Shown here: positions 20,600 through 32,023 of the stretch, piece after piece
Numbering within the stretch: the first letter of the stretch is position 1
Layout of the letters: every line of letters starts with the position of its first letter
Assembly: GCA_023101885.1 (NCBI GenBank)
Contig: JALPQD010000516.1
Span: 699,156 to 763,155, forward strand
Source: Typhlomys cinereus
Lineage: Eukaryota > Chordata > Mammalia > Rodentia > Platacanthomyidae
Direction: 5' to 3'
DNA length: 64,000 bases
Made by a program: the position numbers and the translations under genes
Notes under the pieces: generated by a model
What the model was told of the DNA's origin: nothing
The model's input: the letters and a program-made list of their open reading frames with translations, nothing else
Database searches by the model: none

Positions 20600-20944
20600 T
20601 GGGCGAATGTGTGGGGCGCATGTGTGTTTGCTGAAGGTGGATACACATGTGTGTATGTGTTCATGCATGTTTGTTCTTGTATATGGAGGCCCCAGGGTGA
20701 AATCAGGACTCATTCTCCACCGCTCTTCTACTTCACTGTTTTGAGGCTGGGTCTTGGATTAGACCCAGTTAGTTTGCATATAGGGCTAGTCTGACTAGCT
20801 AGCTTGCTTGGGGATTCTCTGCCTCCTGGGACCTGTCTTACATTCAGATGGGCAACCACTCCGCCTGGCATTGGATGTGGGGTCTGGCGATCTTTACTTT
20901 GGTCCTTCTGTTTATAGTGAGTGCTTTAATCTCAGAGCTCTGAG
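20600..20944 (-). repeat. B4-type SINE
   Basis: Plus-strand words tgtatatggaggccccaggg, tgaggctgggtcttggatta, atagggctagtctgactagc, gatgtggggtctggcgatct and tgagtgctttaatctcagag, complement of B4. Confidence 0.72.
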
Positions 20945-21600
20945 GTTTGATGAAGTCGACAACACTTGAAGGAAGTGAGGGGATGCCATGGGGGGGATGG
21001 GGGAGAGACACCTTCCACGCAGACCCAGGAGCAGAGGGCAGAGGGCACCAGACCTGAGCAAAACCAGTGGAAATTAACTTCTGGCCTGGGCATCATAGCG
21101 AGCCCCAGGCAGCCACTGACTAATGATGGAGAACTGCTTCTGTCACGAGGAGACTCAGCCAAGATGTGTGTAGTGGAAAGAACACATTCAAAATAGCCTG
21201 GGAGATGTCAATTTGACTGAACCTTTCTGCATGAGCCTGCTTAGCCACAGCTCTGGAACTTCCAAAGGTTGACATTGACTTTCTCTCTCTTTTTTTTTCC
21301 CTTGCCTGAACCATTGACCAAGCTTCCTAATTAGAAGATGGGCCCAGTACCTTGCAAAGTTAAAGATGCATTTGATTATTTGTGTCTACTCCATCGTCTT
21401 CCAGAGGAAGCTAGAAATGTGGCCAGATTCTTGTCAGGAAGGGTGTCTGTATCTCAATTGCATCAAGTCCCAATGACAAGTCACTTACATGAAAGGCTTC
21501 CTCGGCTTCCCTGGTGTAATACTGAAGAGCCCACTCAGGTAGATTTATGCCCCTGCAAGATTCATAGTCTGCAGGTATGAGTATGTCCCATCTGCTCTGG
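20945..21600. other. Unique DNA
   Basis: No repeat or gene recognised. Frames up to 80 codons only. Confidence 0.4.
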
Positions 21601-22028
21601 AGACGGCAGAGGTGTTAGTGTAGACCCCTCGTCCAGTAGGCCTGGGGTCCTCGTAGGGGAGAATCAGGCTGGGAACATGCGCAAGGGCTGGGCAGTGGCC
21701 GCGCCGTGCTTCCGTTAGCCAAGGGAGCCTGCGGCGAGCAGAAGGCAGCGGAGAGCCTGGAGCCGCCGCCTCCTGCGGCCGCAGCTAGAAACACCCGCTG
21801 CAGTCCTGCTCCCCGAGCTGGCACAGCTGTGAGCCAGGGCATGGCTGTGGAAGCTGCTCTGCTCTGGCCTTTCCTTAGGGTCGCCCTGGGGACTTTAGCC
21901 CCAGTCCTGCTGAGCAAACTCAGACGTCTGGAGGTCCCAGCTGGACCTAATGCACTGTGTAGTGAAGATGGTCCCACTCAGTCGTGCTCATTCTTGCCAC
22001 AATAAAGACTTGAGTGCTTGCTGCAGAA
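21601..22028. other. GC/CpG-rich patch with downstream AATAAA
   Basis: 21680-21790 is dense in CpG (gtggccgcgccgtgcttccg, gagccgccgcctcctgcggc). Frames of 99 (plus) and 120 codons (minus) overlap here. A poly(A) signal aataaa sits at 22001-22006. No exon boundaries or known protein. It could be a short CpG-rich promoter, an LTR or a decayed pseudogene. Confidence 0.35.
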
Positions 22029-22260
22029 GTATCAAGGCCTTAGTTCAAATCCCATGTGAAAAACTGAGCGTGGTTGGACATGCCTATAACCCAGCTCTAT
22101 GAGGGGCTGGAGACAGGAGGGTCTCTGGCTCTTTGGTGGATGCATCCCCAGATTCAGTCAGCGGTCCAGTCTCAAAGGAAGAAGCGGAGAGTGATAGAGC
22201 AGCACACGTGTTGTGTTCTTGTTCTGTGCATGCTCATGAGTGTGTGGCACATACTAAACA
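22029..22260 (+). repeat. B4-type SINE
   Basis: Words gttcaaatcccatgtgaaaa, gagcgtggttggacatgcct and ggggctggagacaggagg mark a diverged tRNA-head plus B1-like body in plus orientation. Its CA-rich tail merges into the microsatellite that follows. Confidence 0.6.
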
Positions 22261-22513
22261 CACACACACGCACATGGTACACATGCATACACACATGCAC
22301 ACATGCATACACACATGCACACATATGTTAACACACATTTGAACACACGTGTATACACACTGCATACACATTTGTACACACATGCATACATATGCACATA
22401 TACACACAGACACACATATACACACAAGTACATGCATGCACACATGTACATACATGTATATGTATATATATATGCAGACATACATGCCCATGTATGCACA
22501 CACCCACACACAC
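22257..22513. repeat. Complex (CA)n / (CACATGCATA)n microsatellite
   Basis: About 250 bp of alternating purine-pyrimidine DNA built of acac, acatgc, atacac and tatata units. Such DNA can adopt Z-form. All frames over it (63-95 codons of His/Thr or Cys/Val) are artefacts. Confidence 0.95.
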
Positions 22514-23136
22514 ATCCCCACTTACTGGGGTGGTTGTTAAATGACTTCTACTGCTGAACACAAGTTAACTTACCTGAATTCGAATCAACTTTTGGACCTA
22601 GACAGGCCCCGCCCCTGTGGGGACGCAGCCCCAGCTCCTTCCGTGTCCTCCTTCCAGCGACATGAGGTGTGGCCCCTTTAGTGAGAAGCTGCAGAAAACA
22701 TGGGCTGCTCTTCAGCCCAGAAGTGTGTCCTCCTTGGTGAGCTTCAAGATATAGTGGTCAACAAAGAAGCACATTCCAGGGTCGGGAGAGACGAGCGTCT
22801 AGCCCCGTCCCTGCAGGCTGGTGCCATCCCAAGTGTGGTCTATGATCAGCACAGAAGGTGAGGGGGGAGGTACCGTCAGAAGTGCAGGCTCCCGGGCCTC
22901 CCCCTGGGCTTCCCCCTGGGCCTCCCCCTGGGCCTCCCCCTGGGCCTTTCGGACAGCTAGAACATCTAAGGATCTGAGGATTGGGAAGTGACTTCAGCAT
23001 AGCCTTGGGTAAAACACGGGGGAGTCCTGACAGCTCAGGGCACTGAGAACTCTAGGCGTGAAGCAGGCTGTTTGGGGGATTCCTCTGTTGACCCCCCTTG
23101 GCCTCCACAGGGACGCACACTCAAGTGCCCTCTTAT
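22514..23136. other. Unique DNA with a G-track minisatellite
   Basis: Non-repetitive except the 12-bp repeat described at 22886-22948. No gene seen. Confidence 0.4.
22886..22948. repeat. 12-bp minisatellite, about 5 copies, G-quadruplex capable on minus strand
   Basis: The unit gggcctccccct repeats about five times with one c-to-t variant. On the minus strand this gives five G5 tracts separated by 7-nt loops, a strong quadruplex pattern, and the plus strand is a potential i-motif. Confidence 0.9.

Positions 23137-23180
<44 letters not shown>
23137..23180. repeat. (CA)n microsatellite
   Basis: About 22 perfect CA units. Confidence 0.97.
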
Positions 23181-23185
<5 letters not shown>

Positions 23186-23645
23186 TAGATTTTTCTAGTA
23201 TGGGGGTTGGACCAGGGCGTTGCCTGTGTTAGGCGGGGATCACTGAAGCAGCGTTCCTGGTGGTGTGTCGAGTGGTCCCAACATGATTCCTAGTCATCTC
23301 TCCCCTGGGTTCCTGTTTCCTAGGAATTTGGTTCACGGCTGGTTTCTTTGCTTGGTGACGTTCAGCTCCTGACCTCTAACTGTACCCAGGAGGGAGGGCG
23401 GGTCCTTTTCAGGAGTTGCAGCTGATTGCTGGACCACATGGCCGGCCTTTAGCGGTATTTCCAAACCTGTTTTTTACTCTACTTATTTTCAAAGCTAATA
23501 TATTTTTCACAACAAACTGATTGCATGCATATTATGTGCAAGCATATACAAATATGCAAGATTACTTGAAAAATTAAAATGGAATTTTAACTATGAAGAT
23601 GAACCTAATTTTATGGTTTTATAGCTCTGTCAGCATAGTCATGAA
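23181..23645. other. Unique DNA
   Basis: No feature recognised. 23460-23640 is AT-rich. Confidence 0.4.
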
Positions 23646-23649
23646 TACT

Positions 23650-23935
23650 GTTTGTGCTTGTGTTTGCCTGTATCCATTTATTTAATGTGTGCATATGTGC
23701 ACACACGTGTCTGAATGTGGGCACACTTGTGCCACGGTGTGGTTGTGGCAGTCAGAGGACACATCCTGGGAGCCCATTCGCCGCTTTGAGGCATCTTTCA
23801 GGCCCGTCCCCCTCGCTTCCGGTCTGTTTTCTCCTCCCGTTTCCCATACACAGAAGTCCTGAGATTAGAGATTGGAATCATTGCACCTGACTTTTTGAGG
23901 ATTCTGGGAGTTGAACCCGATCTTCAGGCTTGTAC
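23650..23935 (-). repeat. B4-type SINE, diverged
   Basis: Plus-strand words tatccatttatttaatgtgt, gcatatgtgcacacacgtgt, gtggcagtcagaggacacat, gagattagagattggaatca, ggagttgaacccgatcttca fit the complement of a B4 element. Confidence 0.6.
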
Positions 23936-24830
23936 CTGCTGAGGGCTCCCTGGCCAGGGGGCGAGTCTCCTGCAGTCACAGCCCCCGTCCACACCCACCC
24001 AGATGCTCTGATATTGACATCCCAGTGTGCAGAGGGAGAGACTTGAAGCCAAGGTGGGCTGTGCTCAGGACCGATGCCCCTGTGGTAAGGAGAACCAGCC
24101 AGCGTCCAGGAGAAAAGGCTGCGGGCGGCTGCAGAAGGCACCCAGAAGAAGCACAACGAAACCCCGGGCTTCAACCTGGCCTTGTACAGAGTGGAAGCCC
24201 ACGGGCAGGGATGTGGAGTCAGAGAGAAGACTAACGGCAGAGAGATGGTGGAAGTTCCTCAGGGAGCGGTGAGGACCTGCTCTTCCCATCAGCTTAGCAG
24301 GGAAGGGTCTCATGAGCCCCCTCCGTGTCTGCCCCCTCCGTGGGCTCTCTGCCCCCTCCCGTGGGCTCTCTGGTGCACGTGTCCCTTTCAGCTTTGAGCT
24401 TGGATTTCTGATCTTTTGCAATGCTGGTTGCCATGCACGATTTTCAAGCCCCGGCCTTCCACGAGCTACTTACTGTGGAAAGCAGCGTTGCTGCCTGCGT
24501 CGGATGCTTCTTGTCCTTCTTAGGTGTCTGTAACCGTGTGCAGGGACGGTTCCTTGTGACATGTGTGCACAAGTGTGTTGTACAGTGCTGGTTAATGGCC
24601 CTCTGGGGACCTCACTGGAGTGGAAGGGGCCCTGTGTGCAGTATGCTCCTGTGTTTTACTTTAGGACGCACTCCCGCCCCGGGCTGAAGGAATCTTGTGC
24701 TTGGACACATTAGAGGCCATTTGTTTTTCTAGGTTCAATTAGAGCTAGAGGGTCTCTCCTTACAAACTTTTAAATGCTCCCATTTTTTTTAAATTATTGA
24801 TCTTACTTTTTAAATTTTCTCAATTCATTC
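23936..24830. other. Unique DNA with short tandem repeat
   Basis: A roughly 20-bp C-rich repeat lies at 24316-24373 (ccccctccgtgggctctctg type units, about three). Frames of 71-118 codons on both strands overlap without recognisable domains. Confidence 0.4.
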
Positions 24831-25225
24831 ATTGTGTTTGCTTGCCCAGTGGTCCTTCCTGTATGTGTGGGTATGCATGCACGTGCATGTGCGGGTCAGA
24901 GGTCAGCCTTGGCCGTCTTCCTCAAGCACCATCATCTTGATTTTGGCGACAGGGTTTTCTCGAGCCAGGAGCTCACCAAGTAGGTTGGCCAGCAAGGCGA
25001 GGGATCGGCCTGTCTCTGCCTCCCAAGCACAGAGATTACAGGTGTCTGGCTCCTGCCCCCATTTTGGAGGGAGTTGGGGAGCAGCAAACACTTGCATGCC
25101 CCAGTTCACAGCAGAGGTCAGAGGTTAACGTTTAGAAGTCAGTTCTCACCTCTCGCCATGTGGGCTTCTGGGAATCGAACCCCGGTCTGCAGGTGTTTGA
25201 TTAAGCGCCCGCTCTGCTGCTCATT
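24831..25225 (-). repeat. B4-type SINE(s)
   Basis: Plus-strand words gtgcatgtgcgggtcagagg, gacagggttttctcgagcc, aggagctcaccaagtaggtt, ctgtctctgcctcccaagca, cagagattacaggtgt. A second tRNA-head-like piece (gggcttctgggaatcgaacc, ccggtctgcaggtgtttgat) follows at 25150-25210, separated by about 100 bp, possibly an inserted or second element. Confidence 0.75.
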
Positions 25226-25306
25226 CTGACCTTGTGCCCACTTTTCAGCTGGGGTTCCGGAGCATAAACACTAGCCCGTGCGCTTGCAAGATGAGCACCC
25301 CCCAGT

Positions 25307-25307
<1 letters not shown>

Positions 25308-25344
<37 letters not shown>
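25308..25344. repeat. (TC)n microsatellite
   Basis: About 18 perfect TC units. Confidence 0.97.
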
Positions 25345-25346
<2 letters not shown>

Positions 25347-26680
25347 CCTCTGGTTTATTATTTGGACTGTTAGGTGGTTCTCGTCTTTCGTGCATCAATA
25401 AGGAAAACCCACCATCCGTCCGCTCGGCGGAGCTTTTAGTCATTGAACATTTCATTGTGTACCGTAGTCCAAGACTATCCCAAGAGTCTCTCCTGAGAAC
25501 ACCTATTGGCATCGGTCTGAGGCCCTGGAAGTTCAGGGCAGGTCATGAGTTCGCCTCTGCAGCTGTGCTGGGACTCCTGGTTTGCAAGGATCGGGCCAGA
25601 CATGGCTGCGAGACGCCGCCTTGTTCCCAGTGAGCAGTTACATAACCCCTCCAGGTCGGGCGGTCGGCTCGATGCTGCCACTTGGCGTCATTCTTGAACT
25701 GAGTCTCTGTTTATAGAAACCCAGGCCAGGGAGACTCACAGTGTTGGCGCCGACGAAAGCAGCTTCTGCTCCGGGCCTGACACGGAGATTCAAAGTGAGC
25801 TCAAGTCCAACAGCACATTCCACCGTCCTTCCCGGCGGGCAGGGCTGCGGGCCTGGCGCTGTCATGGCCCAGCCACGCTCGGGTCTCAGAGCTCCCAAAG
25901 GCGGCTTTGATGGGTAGGTGGCGGGATTCAATGGTGCTATCCAAAATACATCCTTTAGAGGTCTGAGGTAACCAAGTAAATGAAAGAAAATTGGATTAAT
26001 TTTGTAATTCTGCCTCTTTGATGCCGAGTCCTGGAACACCTACAGAAGCAAATGTCCCTTGTTGGAAGGCTCGGCCTTGAGTCTGGAGGAGAACTCTGTG
26101 CCCCTGGCAGACGGGGTGGCCAGCCGTGGATTCCGAGATGGACCGAGGAGAGGTCCTTTCGTGCACTGATGACGACCACTGGGCTCTAAGGAGCTTGCCC
26201 AGCAAATTCCTGTCAAATGATGCTTTTGGAACAAAACCCCAGTCCTTTCTGCGTGGACTCCTTTCATGTGAAATAACATAGAAACCCCGCCACAAAGCAG
26301 GCTGGGAGTCAATGATTCTCCACATGGGCAGCTATGGGCTAGTGGTCCATGGGGTGTGTGTCCTAGAGGAACAGCATTGTTTGGGTGTCAGCTCAGGGAT
26401 GTAGCTCAAGCCTAGCTTCGTGGTCGGAGGCCTCCTGGCTCCCACCCCAGCCCTCTTCACTCCTGACTGAATGCTGAGCTTGGTCCTGCGGAAGCCTCGA
26501 TTTCCTCCTCCTGCAATGGGTGGAAGGTGGCTTCCAGTTGCATGGTGGTGGGACGCAGCTGAGGTGGTTCTTGCAGTGAGACATCTGCAGAGCTCGCACT
26601 TGGAAGCTGCATGATCTATTCTGCAAAACTACCTGCACAAGAAAATCTCTCATAATGTGCTAAGTACGTTTGTAGTTCTG
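25345..26680. other. Unique DNA with a CpG-rich core at about 25590-25910
   Basis: By eye about 20 CpGs fall in roughly 320 bp (gctgcgagacgccgcc, gtcgggcggtcggctcgatg, ttggcgccgacgaaagc, cccggcgggcagg). A 133-codon minus-strand frame (25638-26039) spans it, but resembles no family I know and is probably a by-product of GC content. It could be a small CpG island or enhancer. Confidence 0.4.
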
Positions 26681-26684
26681 TGTT

Positions 26685-27060
26685 GGGCCACTGTCTTTGT
26701 TTCCTTCCTAGTTGCTGTGATAAAACACCCGAAGCAACTTGAGGGACAGGGGTTTTCTCGGCTCCCGCTTCCAGGTGACGGTCCATCACGTTGGGAGGGC
26801 CACAGCAGCAGGAGTCTGAGAGAACGGGTCACACCCATGGAACGTCGTGGGCAGAGAGTGAGTTCATACGTGCCTGCGTGTACTGGCTCACTTTCTTCAT
26901 TGCACACAGCTTAGAATAGCCCCACCCACAGTTAAGATGGGTCCTTCCACATCAGCCAAGGTCGTCAAGACGATCATCCCCAGGCATCCCCTGAGACCCT
27001 TCCCTTGGGCGATTCTAGATTGTGTCAAGTTGGCAGTTGAGGTCACCCATCACAGACACA
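26685..27060 (-). repeat. Rodent interspersed repeat, hAT/URR1-type (tentative)
   Basis: On the plus strand it opens with ttgctgtgataaaacacccg and aagcaacttgagggacagg, and closes with attgtgtcaagttggcagtt, the reverse of the layout in the plus-orientation copies. It seems a related but different subfamily from 10393-10832. No ORF. Confidence 0.6.
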
Positions 27061-27635
27061 CTCCTAGCTATGGGTCTCATGTCATGTGTGGTCACATAGG
27101 TCACATGTGGACTATGATCATGGGTAGACACCTGATTGCACACAGAGCATCTACTTGTTTTTTGGCCCATGACACACTAGTATCGCATATCACCCCATCC
27201 AGAGCCCTCCTTACATGAAGCAGGGAAAAGGAAGGTCCTTCGGCCTTGCTGGCAAATCCTGTCACTGCCATGCCCCATAGCAAGCTAATGTGCTCAATGC
27301 TACAACTCTTCTTCCTTTAGTTGCTTGTCAGTTTCGTCGCGTACACAATGAATCGAGGGGTTTTTCACCCCACTTGCCCAATCCCAGCTCCCACTGAAGT
27401 CCTTACTGTTCCTAACCAGTCTCGGCTCTTGACTATTTGGCAGGGGAGACGTTAGCGATGGCTCCCCATTGGCATGTTTCTGATGAATATGGATGTTGGT
27501 GTTACATAGACGGGACGCTGCTCTCTGAACCCCAGTGAGGTGCAGAGAGCGCGCGCTCACTGCTCATTTGCTGTAGGTGCCCAATGGTGTGAACTCACGT
27601 GGTTCTTAGGAAGATCTTCATTCATGCTGCCTTTG
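27061..27635. other. Unique DNA
   Basis: No gene or repeat recognised. Confidence 0.4.
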
Positions 27636-27681
<46 letters not shown>

Positions 27682-27912
27682 CAGAGGGTACCGTGTGTCC
27701 CTGTGGAGGCCCAAGGTGCCTTCAGAAATCATCCTGGATTGCTTCTACCTCCTTTTGGTTTTGCTTTTGGGTTCCCAGTCTGCCTCCCAGAACTGGAAGT
27801 TCAGGACACCACCATTTGTACTGGGTGTTTTTACGTTGGATTTCAGGCCCAGACTCAGGTTCTTTTGCTTGCAAGGCAAAGACTTAATCCCTGAGTCATC
27901 TCTCCAGCCTTA
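27636..27912 (-). repeat. B2-superfamily tRNA SINE
   Basis: (TG)n tail 27637-27680, body ccaaggtgccttcagaaatc, atcctggattgcttctacct, tcccagaactggaagttcag, head cttgcaaggcaaagacttaa and tgagtcatctctccagcc. Frames of 84-115 codons over it are SINE translations. Confidence 0.9.
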
Positions 27913-28864
27913 ACTCCCCCTTTCTCAGAACTGCAGAGCACCTTTCAAGCAGGGCCTCTGAAGTTGTGTAGCCCAATGTGTTGAGTAAAATGATTTTGAC
28001 TGGAATACTAGCTGTGCTTACACGCCAAGTCTCCTTTAATAAGCCATTTTTTTTTTTTCTGAGCTGCACAGGAAATAGCCATTCTGGTCCACAAGGGAGC
28101 TGCATTTGCTTTGGTCGTTACTGGGTCTCCGTCATTTAGTATTTGATTGGTTGACATACCAAGGATGTTCATTCAGGTTTCAGCTGAGGAATCACATGAA
28201 AATATGAATTGGTTTTGGAGATCAGTGTGAAAAAAACAAGAGCTTGCTTTTCCCCTTTCTTCTGAATTTGATTTATGATCCAGGATTTGTGCTGAATTTT
28301 GATAAACACCTGGGAATTATCCTGAGTGAGATTTGCGAGGTGCATTGTGAAGCCACAGATAAGTAATTGCTTGGTCAAAATGAGATATTTTTGTATGCCC
28401 GATCCGATCCATGTGGTAAACTCTTTAAGAAACATAAGAACTTTTTAACCTTGTCATAAGAACAATGATGGCCATACCAATATTATAAATCTTATGTGGC
28501 TTTAATTAGTTGTCTTTTCGCACAGTCCTTTGTCAGACTGCAAGTAAGAGAATGTAGCTCCTATGTGGATGTATGTTTATAATAGACTTTTCTTGTAGTA
28601 CCAATACAGTACATCTTTACAGGTGCTTATAAGTTAAGGTAAAACCCTTTCACTCATAAATTTATAGGTACAGTAAGAAAATCCAGGAATAGGTGTTTTG
28701 CAAAGACCATTTCTTTGGGTATAAACATAGCTTACGTTTGAAAAAAATTCCAAATCTTGTTCTCTATCTTTTAATTTCACTAACTACATTTTGCCCAAAC
28801 TTGCACATAAAACAATTCACGAGTATAATACCTCTTAAAAGTAGTTTTTTTTTTCCTGATAGCC
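27913..28864. other. Unique AT-rich DNA
   Basis: No repeat recognised besides T tracts at about 28049 and 28848. Frames to 98 codons without domains. The moderate A+T and lack of decayed SINEs make 28150-28700 a reasonable place to look for conserved non-coding sequence. Confidence 0.4.
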
Positions 28865-28865
28865 T

Positions 28866-29232
28866 GTTGTCATGGTTTGAAATGTGCGTTGTCCCCTACA
28901 GTCTCACGTGTTCAGGAAGGGTACGGCACCTTCAGGAGGTGGAGCCTTGCTGGAGGAAGGCTGTCACAGGGGGTGGGACTTCAGATTGAATAGCCCCACC
29001 CTGCTTCTGGGACAAATCTGCTCTTGCAGTTTGTAGTAAACAGTTTTGCAGACGTGAACCTCCATGATGAACTTGACTGAGGCCACCTCTGGCTTCTGCA
29101 GCCAGCCATGCCTGTTCTGCCATAATGGGCTGTATTTCCCCTCTGGAAGCTGAATAAATCTTCCGTTCTCCCCTGAAGTTGTTTGAGTCTGAGTGGTGTC
29201 TCACAGCAGCAGAGAAGAGCAACTGCTACTCC
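28866..29232 (+). repeat. Rodent medium-reiterated repeat with AATAAA
   Basis: Landmarks gtttgaaatgtgcgttgtcc, ccttcaggaggtggagcctt, gctggaggaaggctgtcaca, gggggtgggacttcagattg, ggctgtatttcccctctgg and gctgaataaatcttccg match a widespread rodent repeat I know only by sequence. The family name is uncertain. It is non-coding. Confidence 0.65.
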
Positions 29233-29261
29233 TATTCGTAGCTAAGAATGTAGGGCAAAAA

Positions 29262-29477
29262 ATGAGGGCTGCAGAGATGGCTCAGGAGTTAAGACTCTGT
29301 CTTGCAAGCAGAAGGTCCTGAGCTTTGATCCCAGGTCTCATATAAAAGTGCCAGATGGAAATGGAAGTGCCTTGCATGACCAGCCCCGGTGGGCAAAGCC
29401 TGGGAAAAAACCCAGAGCAAAGCAAAAAGGAGGTAGAAGCAATCCAGGATGATTCCCGAAATCACCCTTGGTCCTTG
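29262..29477 (+). repeat. B2-superfamily SINE, head and body (split)
   Basis: Head gggctgcagagatggctcag, gagttaagactctgtcttgc, gcagaaggtcctgagctttg; body gcaaaaaggaggtagaagc, aatccaggatgattcccg, cacccttggtccttg. The tail is displaced to 29672 by an inserted repeat. Confidence 0.85.
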
Positions 29478-29671
29478 TAACGGTTACTCTGAACTATTGC
29501 TGTGAGAGCACTCGAAGTCAAGCAGCTTAAGGGAGAAAGGGAGATTTATTCACCTTATGGTTCCAGAGGAGAGAAACAGTCTTTCATGGCAGAGACGATA
29601 TGGCTGATGGCTGAAGCTGGAGGCTAAGTCACTGCACACATCTAGTAGGGCTAGTAGGTGATGGCTGAATG
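29478..29671 (-). repeat. Fragment of hAT/URR1-type repeat inserted in a SINE
   Basis: Words taacggttactctgaactat, tgctgtgagagcactcgaag, ttaagggagaaagggagatt and tattcaccttatggttccag resemble the start of the reverse-oriented copy at 26685. It separates the SINE body from its (CA)n tail. Confidence 0.55.
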
Positions 29672-29755
29672 AACACACACACATGCACACGCACACGCGC
29701 GCGCACACACACACACACATACACAGGGAAATAAAGTTTTTTTTTAAAAAAGAAA
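29672..29755 (+). repeat. B2-superfamily SINE tail with (CA)n
   Basis: (CA)n with a CG-rich core cgcacacgcgcgcgcacac, then gggaaataaagttttttttt. The aaataaagtttt ending is shared with the intact plus-strand copy at 57664-58032. Confidence 0.8.
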
Positions 29756-30063
29756 ATGTGACTGTCCTGGATACAAAGATAAGCATTCCTTGTGGTAGGA
29801 AACGGTCCATGTCGATGTTAACATTTGTAATCATCATGCCTAATGCCAATTATAATCTGGCTTAATGAGAATTTCACCAATGCCAAGGATAAGCCTGTGT
29901 TCTCTTGCGTTCATAAGCAGCCTGATTTAAGAAATGCTCTTTGGAGACAGGGTCATGAAGAACAACTAATTTTCAACCTGCAGGGCTTCCAAGTCCTGGT
30001 CTGTTGAAGGCGCCAGTCGCCAGCCCTGCGCGCGTTCCCACGTCAGCAGCTCATGTCAGCGGC

Positions 30064-30124
30064 CAGAGCTTTGCCTCCTGCATCTTCCCAGCGGGCAGAG
30101 CTTTGCCTCCTGCATCTTCCCAGA
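30064..30124. repeat. Tandem duplication, 32-bp period
   Basis: cagagctttgcctcctgcat followed by cttcccag occurs at 30064 and again at 30096 with no mismatch over about 28 bases. Confidence 0.93.
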
Positions 30125-30653
30125 GACGCGCTGGCTTAGGGGTGGGCTCCGAGGTGGGCGGGCCGTTCTTCTGGCCCGCCTTGGCCTCTCTGGGGTCACT
30201 CCGAGGTAGCAGCCAGTACTTAAAATCTGCTTTTTGGTTTGTTGTAACTACGAAGGGGCATCGTTCGCGTCTCCCCATTCCTTAAGATCAAGAGGTGCAG
30301 AAGCACCTGGACTCTAGTTTGCAGACTGGGCAAAACCTCCAGGTGCGGGGTCATTAAAGGCAGCTGAAAATTTTTGCTTGAGAACTTTCTAGTTTCTGCC
30401 TCTTGAGGGAAAGAGCTTCCCAGGACAAGAACGCCATCAAAGGGAGCTGTGTGAGCGAGCGGCCGTGTGCCAGACACGCGGGTGCCTCCACGCCACGAAC
30501 GCTGGAGCAGCTTTGCAGTGTGGGGACCGTGCATCGAGTCCTGTGTCCATCTGCGGGTGTGACTGACTCTGGAATCATTGCTTTTCTGTTTCCTAGTAGG
30601 GCCGACGCCTGTGAGCTTAGCATCGAGCCAGGCCTGCGTCCTAGCTCACATCC

Positions 30654-30695
30654 GTAGTCACAGACCCGTAGTCACAGACCCGTAGTCACAGACCC
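30654..30695. repeat. Tandem repeat, 3 x 14 bp
   Basis: Three consecutive perfect copies of gtagtcacagaccc. Confidence 0.95.
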
Positions 30696-31541
30696 ATACT
30701 TAGGAAGGTGAGGCAGGAAGATCGCGTGAGCTGAGGGATTCCAGGCCATGGCAAACTTTTTTTTTTTTTTTTTTTAGCAAATATATTACCTTCTTTCTAG
30801 AAACCTCCGTGTCTGGTGGAATTTCTCCTATAATTGCTGTGTGTTTTCTGTTTCCCCTGGGGAAGGGACACATGGGACAGGGGCTTGAGGAAGTGGGAAC
30901 GGCAGCGTGCACCTGCCTTACTGTTCCCTAACCAGATGCCCCAGGGAGAAATTGACAGACGGCTATGGCAAGCGAGATGCGATGGGGGCGGGTGGTCTCC
31001 GCCCCGTGTTTATGATCCTGTGTGGGATAGAGAGAGGGGGGACACAGGTGGATCACAACTTAATTTAAGCAGTTGTCTGTGTTCCACACAGAGCTGAGAG
31101 ACAGCTGGGCGGTTCGGCCATTAGGTGGCCTGACCCCCCCCCCAGGGGAGCCATGGCTGCTCAGTCTAGAACGTGTTTGGTCCATGCTTGGTCCTGACAC
31201 CAACCTCCCTTTCAGCGTCCAGTGTGATTCACCCAGCACACAGGGGTCCGAGTTCAAGTCAAGCCCTGGTCCTTCATGGTTTCCTCCAAACTAGCCACCG
31301 AGAGCCGTGGTGCCCTTCCCTAATGCTCCTGGGATCTGTGAACATACGTCGTTGGCTCATTTGTTAGTCTGTCTGTCTATCCATCTGTTCCTGTGTTCAG
31401 CGTGTGCTGAGTGAGAGTCGTCATGGTGACGAGAACTCTGGGGAATGGGACAGTCTCAGTGCCTTTGCACGCCCGCTCCTGCAGAGCTACTCATTGATGG
31501 ACAGTGAGAAATCGGAAGTGAGTGACTGGGGCCCCCAATCG

Positions 31542-32023
31542 GATGCTGGTCTTGCGGTCACAGGGTTCCCGCCCCACTTGCCCACAGAGCCTCAATGTCT
31601 CGCACAGGGGTCAGGATCGCTACGACAGAGAGTCACAGCCTCTGGAGAAAGAGGACACTGCCTGGCCTCTTGGTTTCTATGGACTGTCGTGAAGGTCTCC
31701 CCCTCCATGAGACCCTGCAGACCTCTCTTGCTGGGGTAGAAGGTGGCTCTGGGACCCCTTTAATCGGCCCTGTGGGAGCCAGCTCGGGAGCACTCATGGG
31801 ACTGTGCGTTTGTGACATGGTCTTTTGTCTCCTTAGTTCCTCAGGATGAGGCTGGCCTGGCCTCGCCCACTGTGACACCGGAAAATAACGAGCTGAGGTT
31901 GTTTTCGCTGTAACGCGGACGAGTGGATGTCTCTCTGTCGTAGCGATCCTGGCCCCTGTGCGAGACATTGAGGCCCTGTGGGCAGGTGGGGCGGGAACCC
32001 CTGTGACCGCAAGACCAGCATCT
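31542..32023. repeat. Inverted repeat, two ~91-bp arms, ~298-bp spacer
   Basis: Left arm 31542-31632 and right arm 31931-32023 are reverse complements with about four differences (one indel, three substitutions), roughly 96% identity by eye. The arms start/end gatgctggtc and close on ctacgacagagag / ctctctgtcgtag. The arms match no SINE, LINE or LTR I recognise. They explain the mirrored short frames on the two strands at 31595 and 31968. Confidence 0.95.

Larger units (their letters stand above)
29756..31541. other. Unique DNA with small tandem repeats
   Basis: Contains a 32-bp tandem duplication at 30064-30124 and a 14-bp triplicate at 30654-30695, plus a T tract at about 30759-30776. Overlapping frames up to 111 codons lack domains. 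No gene seen. Confidence 0.4.

Noticed and set aside
22533..22620. Minus-strand donor-like site (complement of taacttacctgaattc)
   Set aside because: The paired acceptor is poor and the implied exon is only about 37 nt without a supported frame.
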